Source of the DNA: an uncultured Cellvibrio sp.
Lineage (GTDB): Bacteria > Pseudomonadota > Gammaproteobacteria > Pseudomonadales > Cellvibrionaceae
DNA: 37,847 nucleotides
Assembly: GCA_946481735.1 (NCBI GenBank)
Contig: CAMLOU010000026.1
Span: 1 to 37,847 of the forward strand
Reading direction: 5' to 3'
Position 1 is the first letter of the stretch. The number at the start of each line of letters is the position of its first letter. The notes under the pieces were generated by a model. That model was not told where the DNA came from and made no database searches. It saw nothing but the letters and a program-made list of their open reading frames with translations. Shown piece by piece: positions 17,608-25,455 of the stretch. The translations under genes were made by a program, and so were the position numbers.

Positions 17608-17640
17608 GTAGGTCGGATTAGCCAAAGGCGTAATCCGACA
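17608..17640. repeat. REP-like intergenic palindrome
   Basis: GTCGGATTAGCC (17612-17623) pairs with GGCGTAATCCGAC (17627-17639) apart from one bulged base, with an AAA loop. The GTAGGTCGGATTA...TAATCCGACA form is, from memory, a widely scattered REP-type palindrome in gammaproteobacteria, often mobilised by RAYT transposases. Only one copy was found here and no RAYT gene is present. Confidence 0.6.
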
Positions 17641-17663
17641 CCCAACCACCAAAGAACATCACC

Positions 17664-18641
17664 ATGAACTACATCCACTTTCAACATCCCGGCGATGCCG
17701 ACGTTTTACAACTACTCGACATGCCCACTCCCACGCCGTCAACTGGCGAGGTATTGATTCGCGTTGCCGCTGCCGGTGTCAATCGTCCGGATGTGTTGCA
17801 GCGCCAGGGTTTATATCCGGCCCCTGCGGATGCATCACCGATAGTGGGTTTGGAAGTCGCCGGTGAAATAGTCGCTTGCGGCGAAGGTGTGACGCAATGG
17901 CGGGTGGGCGACAAGGTCTGCGCGTTAGTAAACGGCGGCGGCTATGCAGAATTTGCCTGTGCACCGCAGACGCAATGCCTGCCTATTCCCGCCTCACTGA
18001 CATTAGTGGAGGCTGCGACCTTGCCGGAAACTTTTTTTACGGTATGGCATAACCTGTTTCAGCGTGCGCGTTTGATGGAAGGAGAAACATTATTGGTGCA
18101 TGGCGGCAGCAGCGGTATAGGTACTACCGCGATTCAGTTGGCCGCTGCAAAAGGTATCCAGGTTTTTGCCACGGCGGGCAGTGCGGAAAAATGTGCGGCC
18201 TGCGAACAACTGGGCGCACGTAAAGCGATTAACTATCGCGATATGGATTTTGTGGATGCGACCAAACAACTCACCCACGGCCGTGGGGTGGATGTGATCC
18301 TCGATATGGTTGGGGGTGATTATATTCAACGCAATATCAGCGCCGCTGCGCGCGATGGCCGCATCGTGAATATTGCCTTTCTTAACGGCAGCAAGGTCAC
18401 AGTGGATTTTATGCCGGTGATGCTTAAACGGCTCACGCTCACCGGTTCCACCTTGCGTGCGCAGTCGGCAGCTGTTAAAGAAACTATTGCACAGGAATTA
18501 CAAACAAACGTGTGGCCCCTGATCGAACAACAAAAAATCAAACCGATTATCGCTGCGCGTTTTCCATTGGCTCAGGCCGCTGCGGCCCATCGGTTGATGG
18601 AGTCGAGCCAGCACATCGGCAAGATCGTGTTGTGCAATTAA
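17664..18641 (+). CDS. NAD(P)H:quinone oxidoreductase, zinc-free MDR family (PIG3-like)
   Basis: This 325-aa cytoplasmic enzyme belongs to the medium-chain dehydrogenase/reductase superfamily. It has the GroES-like N-terminal domain (AAGVNRPDVLQRQGLYP, 37-52; GLEVAGEIV) and a Rossmann domain with the NADPH-binding segment HGGSSGIGTTAIQLA (146-160). The zinc-ligand cysteines of alcohol dehydrogenases are absent, which places it among quinone reductases. NRPDVLQRQG and the SLTL..AATLPETFFTVW segment are typical of the PIG3/TP53I3 subgroup. The exact substrate cannot be inferred. It is followed after 9 bp by the CoA-transferase gene, suggesting cotranscription. Confidence 0.88.
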   Translation: MNYIHFQHPGDADVLQLLDMPTPTPSTGEVLIRVAAAGVNRPDVLQRQGLYPAPADASPIVGLEVAGEIVACGEGVTQWRVGDKVCALVNGGGYAEFACAPQTQCLPIPASLTLVEAATLPETFFTVWHNLFQRARLMEGETLLVHGGSSGIGTTAIQLAAAKGIQVFATAGSAEKCAACEQLGARKAINYRDMDFVDATKQLTHGRGVDVILDMVGGDYIQRNISAAARDGRIVNIAFLNGSKVTVDFMPVMLKRLTLTGSTLRAQSAAVKETIAQELQTNVWPLIEQQKIKPIIAARFPLAQAAAAHRLMESSQHIGKIVLCN

Positions 18642-18650
18642 CAACAAATA

Positions 18651-19874
18651 ATGTCTGGACATTTCATCATGACTGCAAGCTCTCGCCGTCCGCTCGACGG
18701 CATTCGCGTTATTGAAGTTGGCCAATTGCTGGCGGGGCCTTTTGCGGGCTGTATGTTGGCTTATTTCGGTGCAGAAGTTATCAAGATTGAACCGCCCCAA
18801 AGCGGTGATCCTATTCGCGGGTGGCGTGTGGTGGAAGATGGCACGTCACTCTGGTGGCGCAGCCTGGGGCGCAATAAAAAAAGTGTGACCCTGGATTTAA
18901 AACAGGAAGCCGGGCGCGCCTTGGCAAAACAATTAATCGACGGCGCGGATGTGGTTATTGAAAATTTCCGCCCCGGTGTGATGGAAGAGTGGGGCTTGGG
19001 TCCTGCCGACTGCAAGCAAACGAACCCCGGCCTGGTGTATGCACGTATCTCCGGTTACGGGCAGGACGGGCCCTACGCCAACAAGCCCGGCTTTGCCTCG
19101 GTGTGCGAAGGCATCAGCGGCTTTCGTTATGTTAATGGTTTCCCCGGTGAGGCGCCCGTACGCCCTAATCTAAGTATTGGCGATACCATTGCGGGCATTC
19201 ATGCAGCCTTGGGCATTGCCCTGGCTTTGCTTGAACGGGAGCGGTCTGAAGAGCACCACGGGCAGGTGATCGATGTTGCATTATATGAAGCCATGTTCAA
19301 TCTGATGGAAGCCGTGGTGCCGGAATATGACGGTGCCGGTGTTGTGCGGCAAGCCTCCGGCACCACGGTAACCGGCATAGTGCCTACCAATACTTATCGT
19401 TGTCGCAACGGTAAATACGTTGTGATTGGTGGTAACGGCGATTCGATTTTTCAACGCCTGATGCAAGTAGCGGGTCACCCGGAGATGGCAAAGGATCCGC
19501 GCATGGCAAATAATGCAGGTCGCGTTGCCCATGAAAAAATTATCGACCAGGCCCTGGCGGATTGGTGCGCGAGTAAAGACGCGGAGGACATTCTTGCCTT
19601 GCTGGAACAGGCGCGGGTGCCCGGCGGGCCAATCTATAACGTGGAGGATATGGTTGCTGATCCGCACTTTAATGCACGCGGGCTTTTTGAACAGGTTGAA
19701 ATCAATGGCAAGCCGCTGAAAATTCCTGCCATACTCCCCAAACTTGAGCGCACACCGGGACGCACTGATTGGCCGGGTGCTGCGGTGGGTAGTCACACCG
19801 ACCATGTGCTGCGCGAGCTGTTGCAATTGGACGAAGAGAAAATCCAGTCGCTGCGTTCCGAGGGTGTCATTTAA
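18651..19874 (+). CDS. CaiB/BaiF family class III CoA-transferase
   Basis: Family III CoA-transferases move CoA between carboxylic acids through an aspartyl-CoA intermediate. The 407-aa protein has the N-terminal GIRVIEVGQLLAGPFAG, then EVIKIEPP.SGDPIR and NKKSVTLDLK. The candidate catalytic aspartate is D178 in LSIGDTIAGIHAA. The C-terminal RVPGGPIYNVEDMVADPHF segment is also typical. The native acyl-CoA pair is unknown. Two starts are possible: 18651, or 18669 (MTASSRRPL), which fits the family N-terminus better and has GGA about ten bases upstream. Neither has a strong ribosome-binding site. It follows the quinone oxidoreductase closely and precedes the AraC-type regulator. Confidence 0.9.
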   Translation: MSGHFIMTASSRRPLDGIRVIEVGQLLAGPFAGCMLAYFGAEVIKIEPPQSGDPIRGWRVVEDGTSLWWRSLGRNKKSVTLDLKQEAGRALAKQLIDGADVVIENFRPGVMEEWGLGPADCKQTNPGLVYARISGYGQDGPYANKPGFASVCEGISGFRYVNGFPGEAPVRPNLSIGDTIAGIHAALGIALALLERERSEEHHGQVIDVALYEAMFNLMEAVVPEYDGAGVVRQASGTTVTGIVPTNTYRCRNGKYVVIGGNGDSIFQRLMQVAGHPEMAKDPRMANNAGRVAHEKIIDQALADWCASKDAEDILALLEQARVPGGPIYNVEDMVADPHFNARGLFEQVEINGKPLKIPAILPKLERTPGRTDWPGAAVGSHTDHVLRELLQLDEEKIQSLRSEGVI

Positions 19875-19917
19875 CACGCGAATTTGATCGGCGTTAACCT
19901 GCCGCTGTTGGAAGCGA

Positions 19918-21081
19918 ATGATGATTGAATTAACGCTATTTAATATTAACGATATTACCGTTATCTTCGGCGGATTCTTGTCGTTAGTGCTGGCCGTATT
20001 ATTGGTGAGCAGACGCCACGAAGGACGGATCAAACAGCGTTACTGGATGCTGCTGGCCACATTTTTTTTGCTCAGCGTGTTTCATGCCATCGATACCCTG
20101 ATGTACTGGAACATCAACATCCGCACCTTCCTGTCTTCGGTGTCCACTAACTTCTTCTTTCTGTTTGGCTTTGTATTTTTTTTGCAAGGCCCGCTATTGT
20201 ACTGGTTTACCCGAGCCGCAATTTATCGCAACTTTGCATTAAAGCCCTACGATGCCTTGCATCTGCTACCTGCCTTGCTTTACCCCTTTTATGTGTATGC
20301 GATTTACCACCAGTACGACCATGATGCCAAGTTGCGTTATGTTTATGATTGGTCATTGGTGACGTCCGATCCTTATTTTGAAGGCTTGGTGTGGGCGCAG
20401 CGCCTGACGGTTTTTTTCTACAGCGCTCTGTGTGTCTCGCAGTTGTACCGCTACGTGCGCCATCTGAAAAGCACCCACTTTTCCCTCAATCAAATAGATT
20501 TACAGTGGCTTAAACTGTTGTTGATTGGTTTCCTGTGCGTTAATACCTGGGTTGTCCTTACCTTGCTGGAGTCCCGATTTACCAACCTCGGCTTTGACAG
20601 CCCCATGGGTATTGCGGAAAGTTATATCCGGTTTCTGTATGTAAGTGCGCTGATTGTGTATTTGCTGCAACATTCGAAAGGTTTTGCCGAAATTCAGGTC
20701 GAGCATACCATCAGCGATACACCGGTAGTCGAAGAACCCCATCAGCAGTTGCTGGAAAAGTTACTGCACTATATGGAAACCCAGCGGCCGTATCTGGAGC
20801 CTAACATCACGGTCGAACGTCTGGCGCAACGCTTGCAGGTGTCCCCCAAGCTCTTATCCAGCACCATTAATAGTCAATTGCATAAGAATTTTTTTGAGAT
20901 GATCGGCTCCTACCGCCTCGAAGCGGCCAAGAAACAATTGGCCGACCCGCAATACCGCGAACTCTCCATCAGCGAGATCATGAAAAACTGTGGTTTTAAC
21001 AGTAAGTCTGTCTTCAATCAGGCCTTTAAGAAAAGCGTGGGCGTAACCCCGAGCCATTACCGGCAACAATATCTAGGTTGA
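19918..21081 (+). CDS. Membrane-anchored AraC-family transcriptional regulator
   Basis: This is a 387-aa protein with about six or seven membrane segments in its first 245 residues, near 14-32, 43-60, 75-98, 112-128, 154-174, 196-216 and 231-247. A cytosolic AraC/XylS DNA-binding domain follows (about 285-387). The domain holds two helix-turn-helix units: ITVERLAQRLQVSPKLLSSTIN and ISEIMKNCGFNSKSVFNQAFKK, then VGVTPSHYRQQY. A membrane sensor joined to AraC suggests response to an extracytoplasmic or lipid-soluble signal. GGAAG precedes the tandem ATGs at 19918 and 19921. It is 44 bp after the CoA-transferase gene and is the last regulator before the TonB-receptor/chitinase block, so it may control either. 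Confidence 0.88.
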   Translation: MMIELTLFNINDITVIFGGFLSLVLAVLLVSRRHEGRIKQRYWMLLATFFLLSVFHAIDTLMYWNINIRTFLSSVSTNFFFLFGFVFFLQGPLLYWFTRAAIYRNFALKPYDALHLLPALLYPFYVYAIYHQYDHDAKLRYVYDWSLVTSDPYFEGLVWAQRLTVFFYSALCVSQLYRYVRHLKSTHFSLNQIDLQWLKLLLIGFLCVNTWVVLTLLESRFTNLGFDSPMGIAESYIRFLYVSALIVYLLQHSKGFAEIQVEHTISDTPVVEEPHQQLLEKLLHYMETQRPYLEPNITVERLAQRLQVSPKLLSSTINSQLHKNFFEMIGSYRLEAAKKQLADPQYRELSISEIMKNCGFNSKSVFNQAFKKSVGVTPSHYRQQYLG

Positions 21082-21506
21082 CGGTTTGTTCGCTCACTTC
21101 AGGTAATACTTTTGGTTTTCGAATATTGCCTTTCTTAATCCCGATGCCCAGGGTTAACTGGTTGCCGACGGACGTATGCGCTGCATCCCCGCGCTGACGT
21201 CCATAGACAACGCCGGTCATTACACGCCCTTTATCCAGGCTTTATCCGCCGAATTAAAACCGCGCAATAAACTCCTTACCAGTGCAACCGCGTCCTATGA
21301 AGGGCGGCAAAGCCTGCGCTACCTACAGCGGCAAACCCACCTTGCGCGCGAAGACGCGCCTGGCCTTACAAGAGGGCGCGGGGGGTGATGATCTGGGAGT
21401 GTCTCAGGATGTGGCAGGCGAACATAATTTACTGAATATTATTGATGATGAAATCCAGCGGTATAAAACGGAACGCTCCAGCCGAACGCAATGAGCGAAC
21501 AAACCG
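21082..21506. repeat. Perfect 15-bp inverted repeat bounding the GH18 remnant
   Basis: CGGTTTGTTCGCTCA at 21082-21096 is the exact reverse complement of 21492-21506. The left arm starts at the base after the AraC-type regulator's stop codon. The 395 bases between the arms include the whole GH18 remnant. A 15-bp perfect match at this distance is unlikely by chance. The arms could be terminal repeats of a small mobile or MITE-like element, or the footprint of a rearrangement. No transposase or clear target-site duplication was seen. Confidence 0.55.
21191..21460 (+). pseudogene. Decayed GH18 chitinase fragment
   Basis: Frame 1 (21191-21305) encodes SIDNAGHYTPFIQAL and KLLTSATASY, matching NIDNAGNYTPFIQAL and KLLTSATASY of the intact chitinase at 36229. 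The match then jumps to another frame (about 21310-21460), where GKPTLRAKTRLALQEG, SQDVAG and LLNIIDDEI match GIPTIRNKTQLALQEG, SQDAAG and LLSAIDSEI. About 290 bp of the intact gene is missing at the junction, and roughly the first 490 bp, including the catalytic DGLDIDIE, is absent. One base is gained before, and one lost after, the segment matching MIWE. It is therefore non-functional, probably left from a paralogue. It has no linker or CBM. Confidence 0.8.
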
Positions 21507-21530
21507 GCTTCTATTTTTGTGATTCCACCA

Positions 21531-21560
21531 TGGTGCGCCGCGAGGCAAGGCGACGCACCA
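21531..21560. repeat. GC-rich hairpin
   Basis: TGGTGCG (21531-21537) pairs with CGCACCA (21554-21560), extended by an inner CGC/GCG pairing across one mismatch. There is no proper U-run on either strand. It could cap transcripts entering from the AraC side, or be a REP-like unit. Confidence 0.35.
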
Positions 21561-21739
21561 AAATAAAACTGCGTACTGTTACCAAGCTTCTTTTTGGGGC
21601 GAATAATAATGCCGCCTCATGCTGAACACACCTTTCTTCCTTCGTCTGTTTGTAACCTCAGGTTCTTCGAAATTAACAGGTAACAAATTCCCATCAATGC
21701 CCGCAAAGAGGGCTACCGCATTCATTTTTGCATTCGGTT

Positions 21740-21749
21740 ACAACGTTGT
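21740..21749. promoter_or_regulatory. Palindrome ACAACGTTGT upstream of receptor 1
   Basis: A 10-bp perfect palindrome with the same ACAACGTTGT core as the site at 21894-21905, some 154 bp further from receptor 1. Paired sites are common for LacI-family repressors that loop DNA. No LacI-family gene is in the window. Confidence 0.35.
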
Positions 21750-21891
21750 CGCTTTAACAAACTATTTTTTCATTAAAATTTCTGCCTTCTAAAATTTATT
21801 TGCATATACCCCCGCCCATACGGCGTGGATTCAAGGGATTTAGCGCGACTATTTGCCTTCAAGGTGGTTCCAAAGCGTCGCAAGATTCCTG

Positions 21892-21921
21892 TTGACAACG
21901 TTGTCCGTTCGGGAGTAAAAC
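21892..21921 (+). promoter_or_regulatory. Candidate receptor 1 promoter with overlapping LacI-type operator
   Basis: The 12-bp palindrome GACAACGTTGTC (21894-21905) overlaps a consensus -35 hexamer TTGACA (21892-21897). An 18-bp spacer leads to TAAAAC as a weak -10. This arrangement would let a bound repressor block RNA polymerase. It differs from the palindrome upstream of the GH6 gene only by AACGTT in place of AGCGCT. It would give a leader of about 175 bases before receptor 1. Confidence 0.45.
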
Positions 21922-22101
21922 TACAAGAAGTGATTGTGATGACAAAGTTTTCGTTTTCACGACGCTTTGTTTGTCACCGCCCACTGTTAAATGTTTCCAA
22001 TCGTAGCGGCGGGTAACACTAAGGTCTGACAGAAAGTTTGGGGGCGCCTTGGTCGTATGACTGAGAGCAATATTAAAAAAGTTAGATTTATAGGACCAAC
22101 T

Positions 22102-25100
22102 ATGGCTATGCAATTCAAAAAAAATCTGCTCAACCTGGCGGTCTGCTCTGCAGTCGCCGGTTTGGCTCCGGCAATGACATTCGCTCAAGAAGCAGAAGTT
22201 GTTGATGAAATCGTGGTAATGGGAATGCGCAGCAGTATTGAGAGCGCCCAGGACCTGAAACGAAATGCGGACACCGTCAAAGACGTGATCACCGCCACTG
22301 ATATCGGTGCACTGCCCGATAAATCAGTAACCGAAGCGTTGCAACGGGTTCCCGGTGTTACGATTGAACGTTTTGCGTCTTCTGATGACCCTAAGCACTA
22401 TGCCGACGAAGGTACTGGCGTATTGGTGCGCGGCTTGGACCGCGTGCGCAGTGAAATTAACGGACGTGATGCATTCAGCGCTAACCCTTGGGGTGGCCTG
22501 AGCTACGAAGATTTTCCTGCAGAATTATTGGGCGCAGTGGAAGTTGTTAAAAACCAGACTGCCGACCTGATCTCTGGTGGTATTGCGGGCACGGTTAACC
22601 TGATTACTCGCAAGCCATTTGATTCTGATGAACAAATTATTTCATTCAATGCAAAAGCCAACTATGGCGATTTTCGTGAAGAAGTTACGCCGTCGTTCTC
22701 TGCACTTTTCTCAGATAGTTGGGAAACGAGTGCGGGTAAATTTGGTTTCTTGCTTGCCGGTTCGCATTCCGAATATCAAACTCGTGGTGATGGTGTGGGA
22801 TTGGGTAACTTCCAATCGCGCGGGGTTGATACAACCACCGTTTATGATGAGTGGGGTACTCCTCAAGTAGGTATTACGCCCGGCAGTTTCTCGCACCCTT
22901 GTGTTCCCGACGCCTCAGATTGGCGTAATTGTGATAACTTGGGGTTCCCTGACGCTATCAAATACTCTGCTGCTGATGCGCCTTATGAAGGCACAGGGCT
23001 TACTGGTCAACCGGAGGGGGTAACTTGGTACACGCCTTCTCAGTATCATATGAGTACCGCTGAGAATGACCGCGAGCGTACCGGTTTTACCACCTCGCTA
23101 CAGTGGGCTAACACCGATGAAACCATTGTTGCCACTCTGGAGCATATCAACTCTAAAGCCTCACTGGAGTATGATGAGCGCCGTGTCGGTCACGCTGCCC
23201 AAGGCTTCAAAAGCTTTATGGGGAGTTCGCATGATTGGCTGGATCAACCGGGTGAGGGGCGTCCCAGAACCTTCGATGCCAATAATCACTTGACGTCAGG
23301 TGTGGGTGTAAGCAGCAATGCTGAGGTACCACTCTTTTATATCACTCGTTGGAACTACACCGAAAATACGGTTGAAGATACGTCGTTCAATCTGACCTTA
23401 AGGCCTAATGATCGTCTGACAATCGGCCTTGATTATCAGCACATTGATTCTGAAAAATTAGTGCATAACTATAGTTTGTCAGGCCAGACGCGCGGCGGCG
23501 CAGCTGCTTCGGGTACGCTGTTACCCTTCTTCCTCGATTTGCGTGGCGATCTCCCCACTATCGAGTACTTGAATAATACGGATTTTACCGGCTGGATCAA
23601 TGAGGGCGCTCTGGAACCGGAGGTATTTATCGGTTCGGGCATGCAACAGGAAGAGCTTAATACTGCTAAATTAGACAGCTTTAAAATTGATGTGGAATAT
23701 GCCCTGGATGGTGTCGTCACTGCTGTTAAAAGCGGTATTTACTACTCCGATAAAACACTGACAGTGCGTGATACCGAGTATGCTGGCTGGTCAGCCATTT
23801 CTACCGCTTGGGTTAATGATCAACGTCCTGCGTCAGCTGCGGTAAACCATCCTGAACTGTACGAAAGAATTGACTTCTCAGATTTCTATAACGGCGAAGT
23901 CCTACAGGGTGATCTACAGAGCTTCCTGTTCCCTCGCGTCGATTTGGTAAAAAACTACGCCCAAACACTGCGCGACGGTTGTGCAGCTGGTTGGTCTACC
24001 GTGGGTGATGTTAACGGTAACGCTGCGGACGGGAGCGGCGGCTGTGCCATTCCTTATGAAGATATGGCAAGTCGTAACGGTACTCATTTTGCGCCGTATG
24101 ATATAAGCGAATCGAACGAGGAGCGTACAGAATTTTACCTGCGTGGTGATTTCGAGTTTGCGGATCTTGCCGTACCTGTTAAAGGTAATGTTGGTCTTCG
24201 CTATGTTAACTATAAGCTGGAATCTACCGGTTATACGGTGTTGCCGCCCGAAACCAGTCGCGGTAATGCGCAAACGGCCGCAGCCCTGCTAGCCGAATAC
24301 CCGAGCGTTTATAACCTTGCTGGTGGTGAGGCGCAATTAAGTACGGTTGACGGTACAGACTACGATACGGTTTTACCGAGCTTGAACCTGACCTTTGGCA
24401 TTACTGATGATGTAGTAGTTCGCTTCGGTGTATCCAAAGGTTTGTATTACCCAAGCCTGGTGGATACTCGCAACCGGGTGATCCTCGGCCTGGATGTTGA
24501 TCCGCTGCTTCAAGATGAGTCTCTGCCGGAAGAAGAGACCACCAACCCGGTTATTGGTATCGAAAGTGTGTCTCTGACCGCTCAGGCCAGTAACCCCTAT
24601 CTGGAACCGGAAGAGTCAGTCAACTTCGATTTGAGCACTGAATGGTACTTCGCTCCGGCGGGCTCAATGAGTGTTGGCTTGTTCCACAAAGACCTGGATA
24701 ACATCATCCGTAACAGACAATTTGATCTAAGCTTCACTCACGAGGGTGCAGAGAATATTGTTTCTGCCTATGGTCCGGCGAATACCGGGTCGGGTACGAT
24801 CCGTGGTGTGGAGTTCTCCTACTCGCAGTTTTACGATATGTTGCCAGGTGCCTGGAGTGGTTTAGGTTTGCAGTTTAACTATACCTATATTGACCAAGAT
24901 GGTCTGGAAGACCCTAATGGTGCGATAGCGCCGACCACTCGCTTTAACGCCGCTGGTGAGCCGATTGTTGATGAGCGCAATACCTTCCGTGTATTTAGCG
25001 GTTTGCCGTTACAAGGTTACTCTGACGAAAACCTGAATATTGTGGGTATGTATGAGTACGAGGATATCTCGTTCCGTCTAGCGTATACCTGGCGTTCCGA

Positions 25101-25344
25101 GTACCTGCTGACTCTGCGTGAATCTGAGGACTACGTCCCAGTGTTCGCCGAAGCGTCAGGCATGATGGATGCAAGCTTGTACTACACCATCAACGATAAC
25201 TGGAAAGTCGGTATCGAAGGCAGCAATTTGCTGGATACTGAAACCAAAACCAGGTATCAGATGAACCAGGAAGGCATAAAAACTGATGCGTTAAGCTTCA
25301 CCACTGACCGTCGTTACGCCTTGAGTGTCCGTGCAACTTTCTAA
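22102..25344 (+). CDS. TonB-dependent outer-membrane receptor 1 (Xanthomonas/Caulobacter type)
   Basis: This 1080-aa receptor should import oligosaccharides or another ligand across the outer membrane using TonB energy. A signal peptide (1-28, ending TFA-QE) is followed by a TonB-box-like DEIVVMG (35-41). The plug domain comes next (ALPDKSVTEALQRVPGVTIER, VLVRGLD, VEVVKNQTADLISGGIAGTVNLITRKPF). A 22-strand-type beta barrel ends YALSVRATF with a terminal Phe. The long sequence and GITDDVVVRFGVSKGLYYPSL fit the TIGR01782-like group linked to carbohydrate uptake. The frame is open from 22057; AGGA six bases before 22102 and the signal peptide decide the start. It is a paralogue of receptor 2 and is followed by a terminator, then halogenase-like gene 1. 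The ligand is inferred only from the chitinase and NagX neighbours. Confidence 0.93.
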   Translation: MAMQFKKNLLNLAVCSAVAGLAPAMTFAQEAEVVDEIVVMGMRSSIESAQDLKRNADTVKDVITATDIGALPDKSVTEALQRVPGVTIERFASSDDPKHYADEGTGVLVRGLDRVRSEINGRDAFSANPWGGLSYEDFPAELLGAVEVVKNQTADLISGGIAGTVNLITRKPFDSDEQIISFNAKANYGDFREEVTPSFSALFSDSWETSAGKFGFLLAGSHSEYQTRGDGVGLGNFQSRGVDTTTVYDEWGTPQVGITPGSFSHPCVPDASDWRNCDNLGFPDAIKYSAADAPYEGTGLTGQPEGVTWYTPSQYHMSTAENDRERTGFTTSLQWANTDETIVATLEHINSKASLEYDERRVGHAAQGFKSFMGSSHDWLDQPGEGRPRTFDANNHLTSGVGVSSNAEVPLFYITRWNYTENTVEDTSFNLTLRPNDRLTIGLDYQHIDSEKLVHNYSLSGQTRGGAAASGTLLPFFLDLRGDLPTIEYLNNTDFTGWINEGALEPEVFIGSGMQQEELNTAKLDSFKIDVEYALDGVVTAVKSGIYYSDKTLTVRDTEYAGWSAISTAWVNDQRPASAAVNHPELYERIDFSDFYNGEVLQGDLQSFLFPRVDLVKNYAQTLRDGCAAGWSTVGDVNGNAADGSGGCAIPYEDMASRNGTHFAPYDISESNEERTEFYLRGDFEFADLAVPVKGNVGLRYVNYKLESTGYTVLPPETSRGNAQTAAALLAEYPSVYNLAGGEAQLSTVDGTDYDTVLPSLNLTFGITDDVVVRFGVSKGLYYPSLVDTRNRVILGLDVDPLLQDESLPEEETTNPVIGIESVSLTAQASNPYLEPEESVNFDLSTEWYFAPAGSMSVGLFHKDLDNIIRNRQFDLSFTHEGAENIVSAYGPANTGSGTIRGVEFSYSQFYDMLPGAWSGLGLQFNYTYIDQDGLEDPNGAIAPTTRFNAAGEPIVDERNTFRVFSGLPLQGYSDENLNIVGMYEYEDISFRLAYTWRSEYLLTLRESEDYVPVFAEASGMMDASLYYTINDNWKVGIEGSNLLDTETKTRYQMNQEGIKTDALSFTTDRRYALSVRATF

Positions 25345-25375
25345 TCTGTTATTTTTAATAGAATAGAAATTCGGT

Positions 25376-25410
25376 AAAAAGCGCGCAGTAGCAATACTGC
25401 GCGCTTTTTT
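25376..25410 (+). terminator. Rho-independent terminator between receptor 1 and halogenase-like gene 1
   Basis: GCGCGCAGTA and TACTGCGCGC form a perfect 10-bp stem with a GCAA loop, preceded by AAAAA and followed by TTTTTT. It lies about 35 bases after the receptor stop and 45 bases before the next start. It should uncouple the abundant receptor mRNA from the downstream genes, or allow only partial read-through. Confidence 0.9.
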
Positions 25411-25455
25411 GTCATAATCGCCACAGATAAATAGTTCGCTGAGTGGAAGCAGGCT

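Larger units (their letters stand above)
21082..22101. other. Intergenic region with chitinase remnant and receptor 1 promoter
   Basis: About 1 kb holds no intact gene. The left half carries a decayed GH18 fragment inside a 15-bp inverted repeat. The middle has a hairpin (21531-21560). The right half carries two palindromes with an ACAACGTT core and a promoter-like TTGACA at 21892, then a leader of nearly 200 bases before receptor 1. Each is listed separately. Confidence 0.6.
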
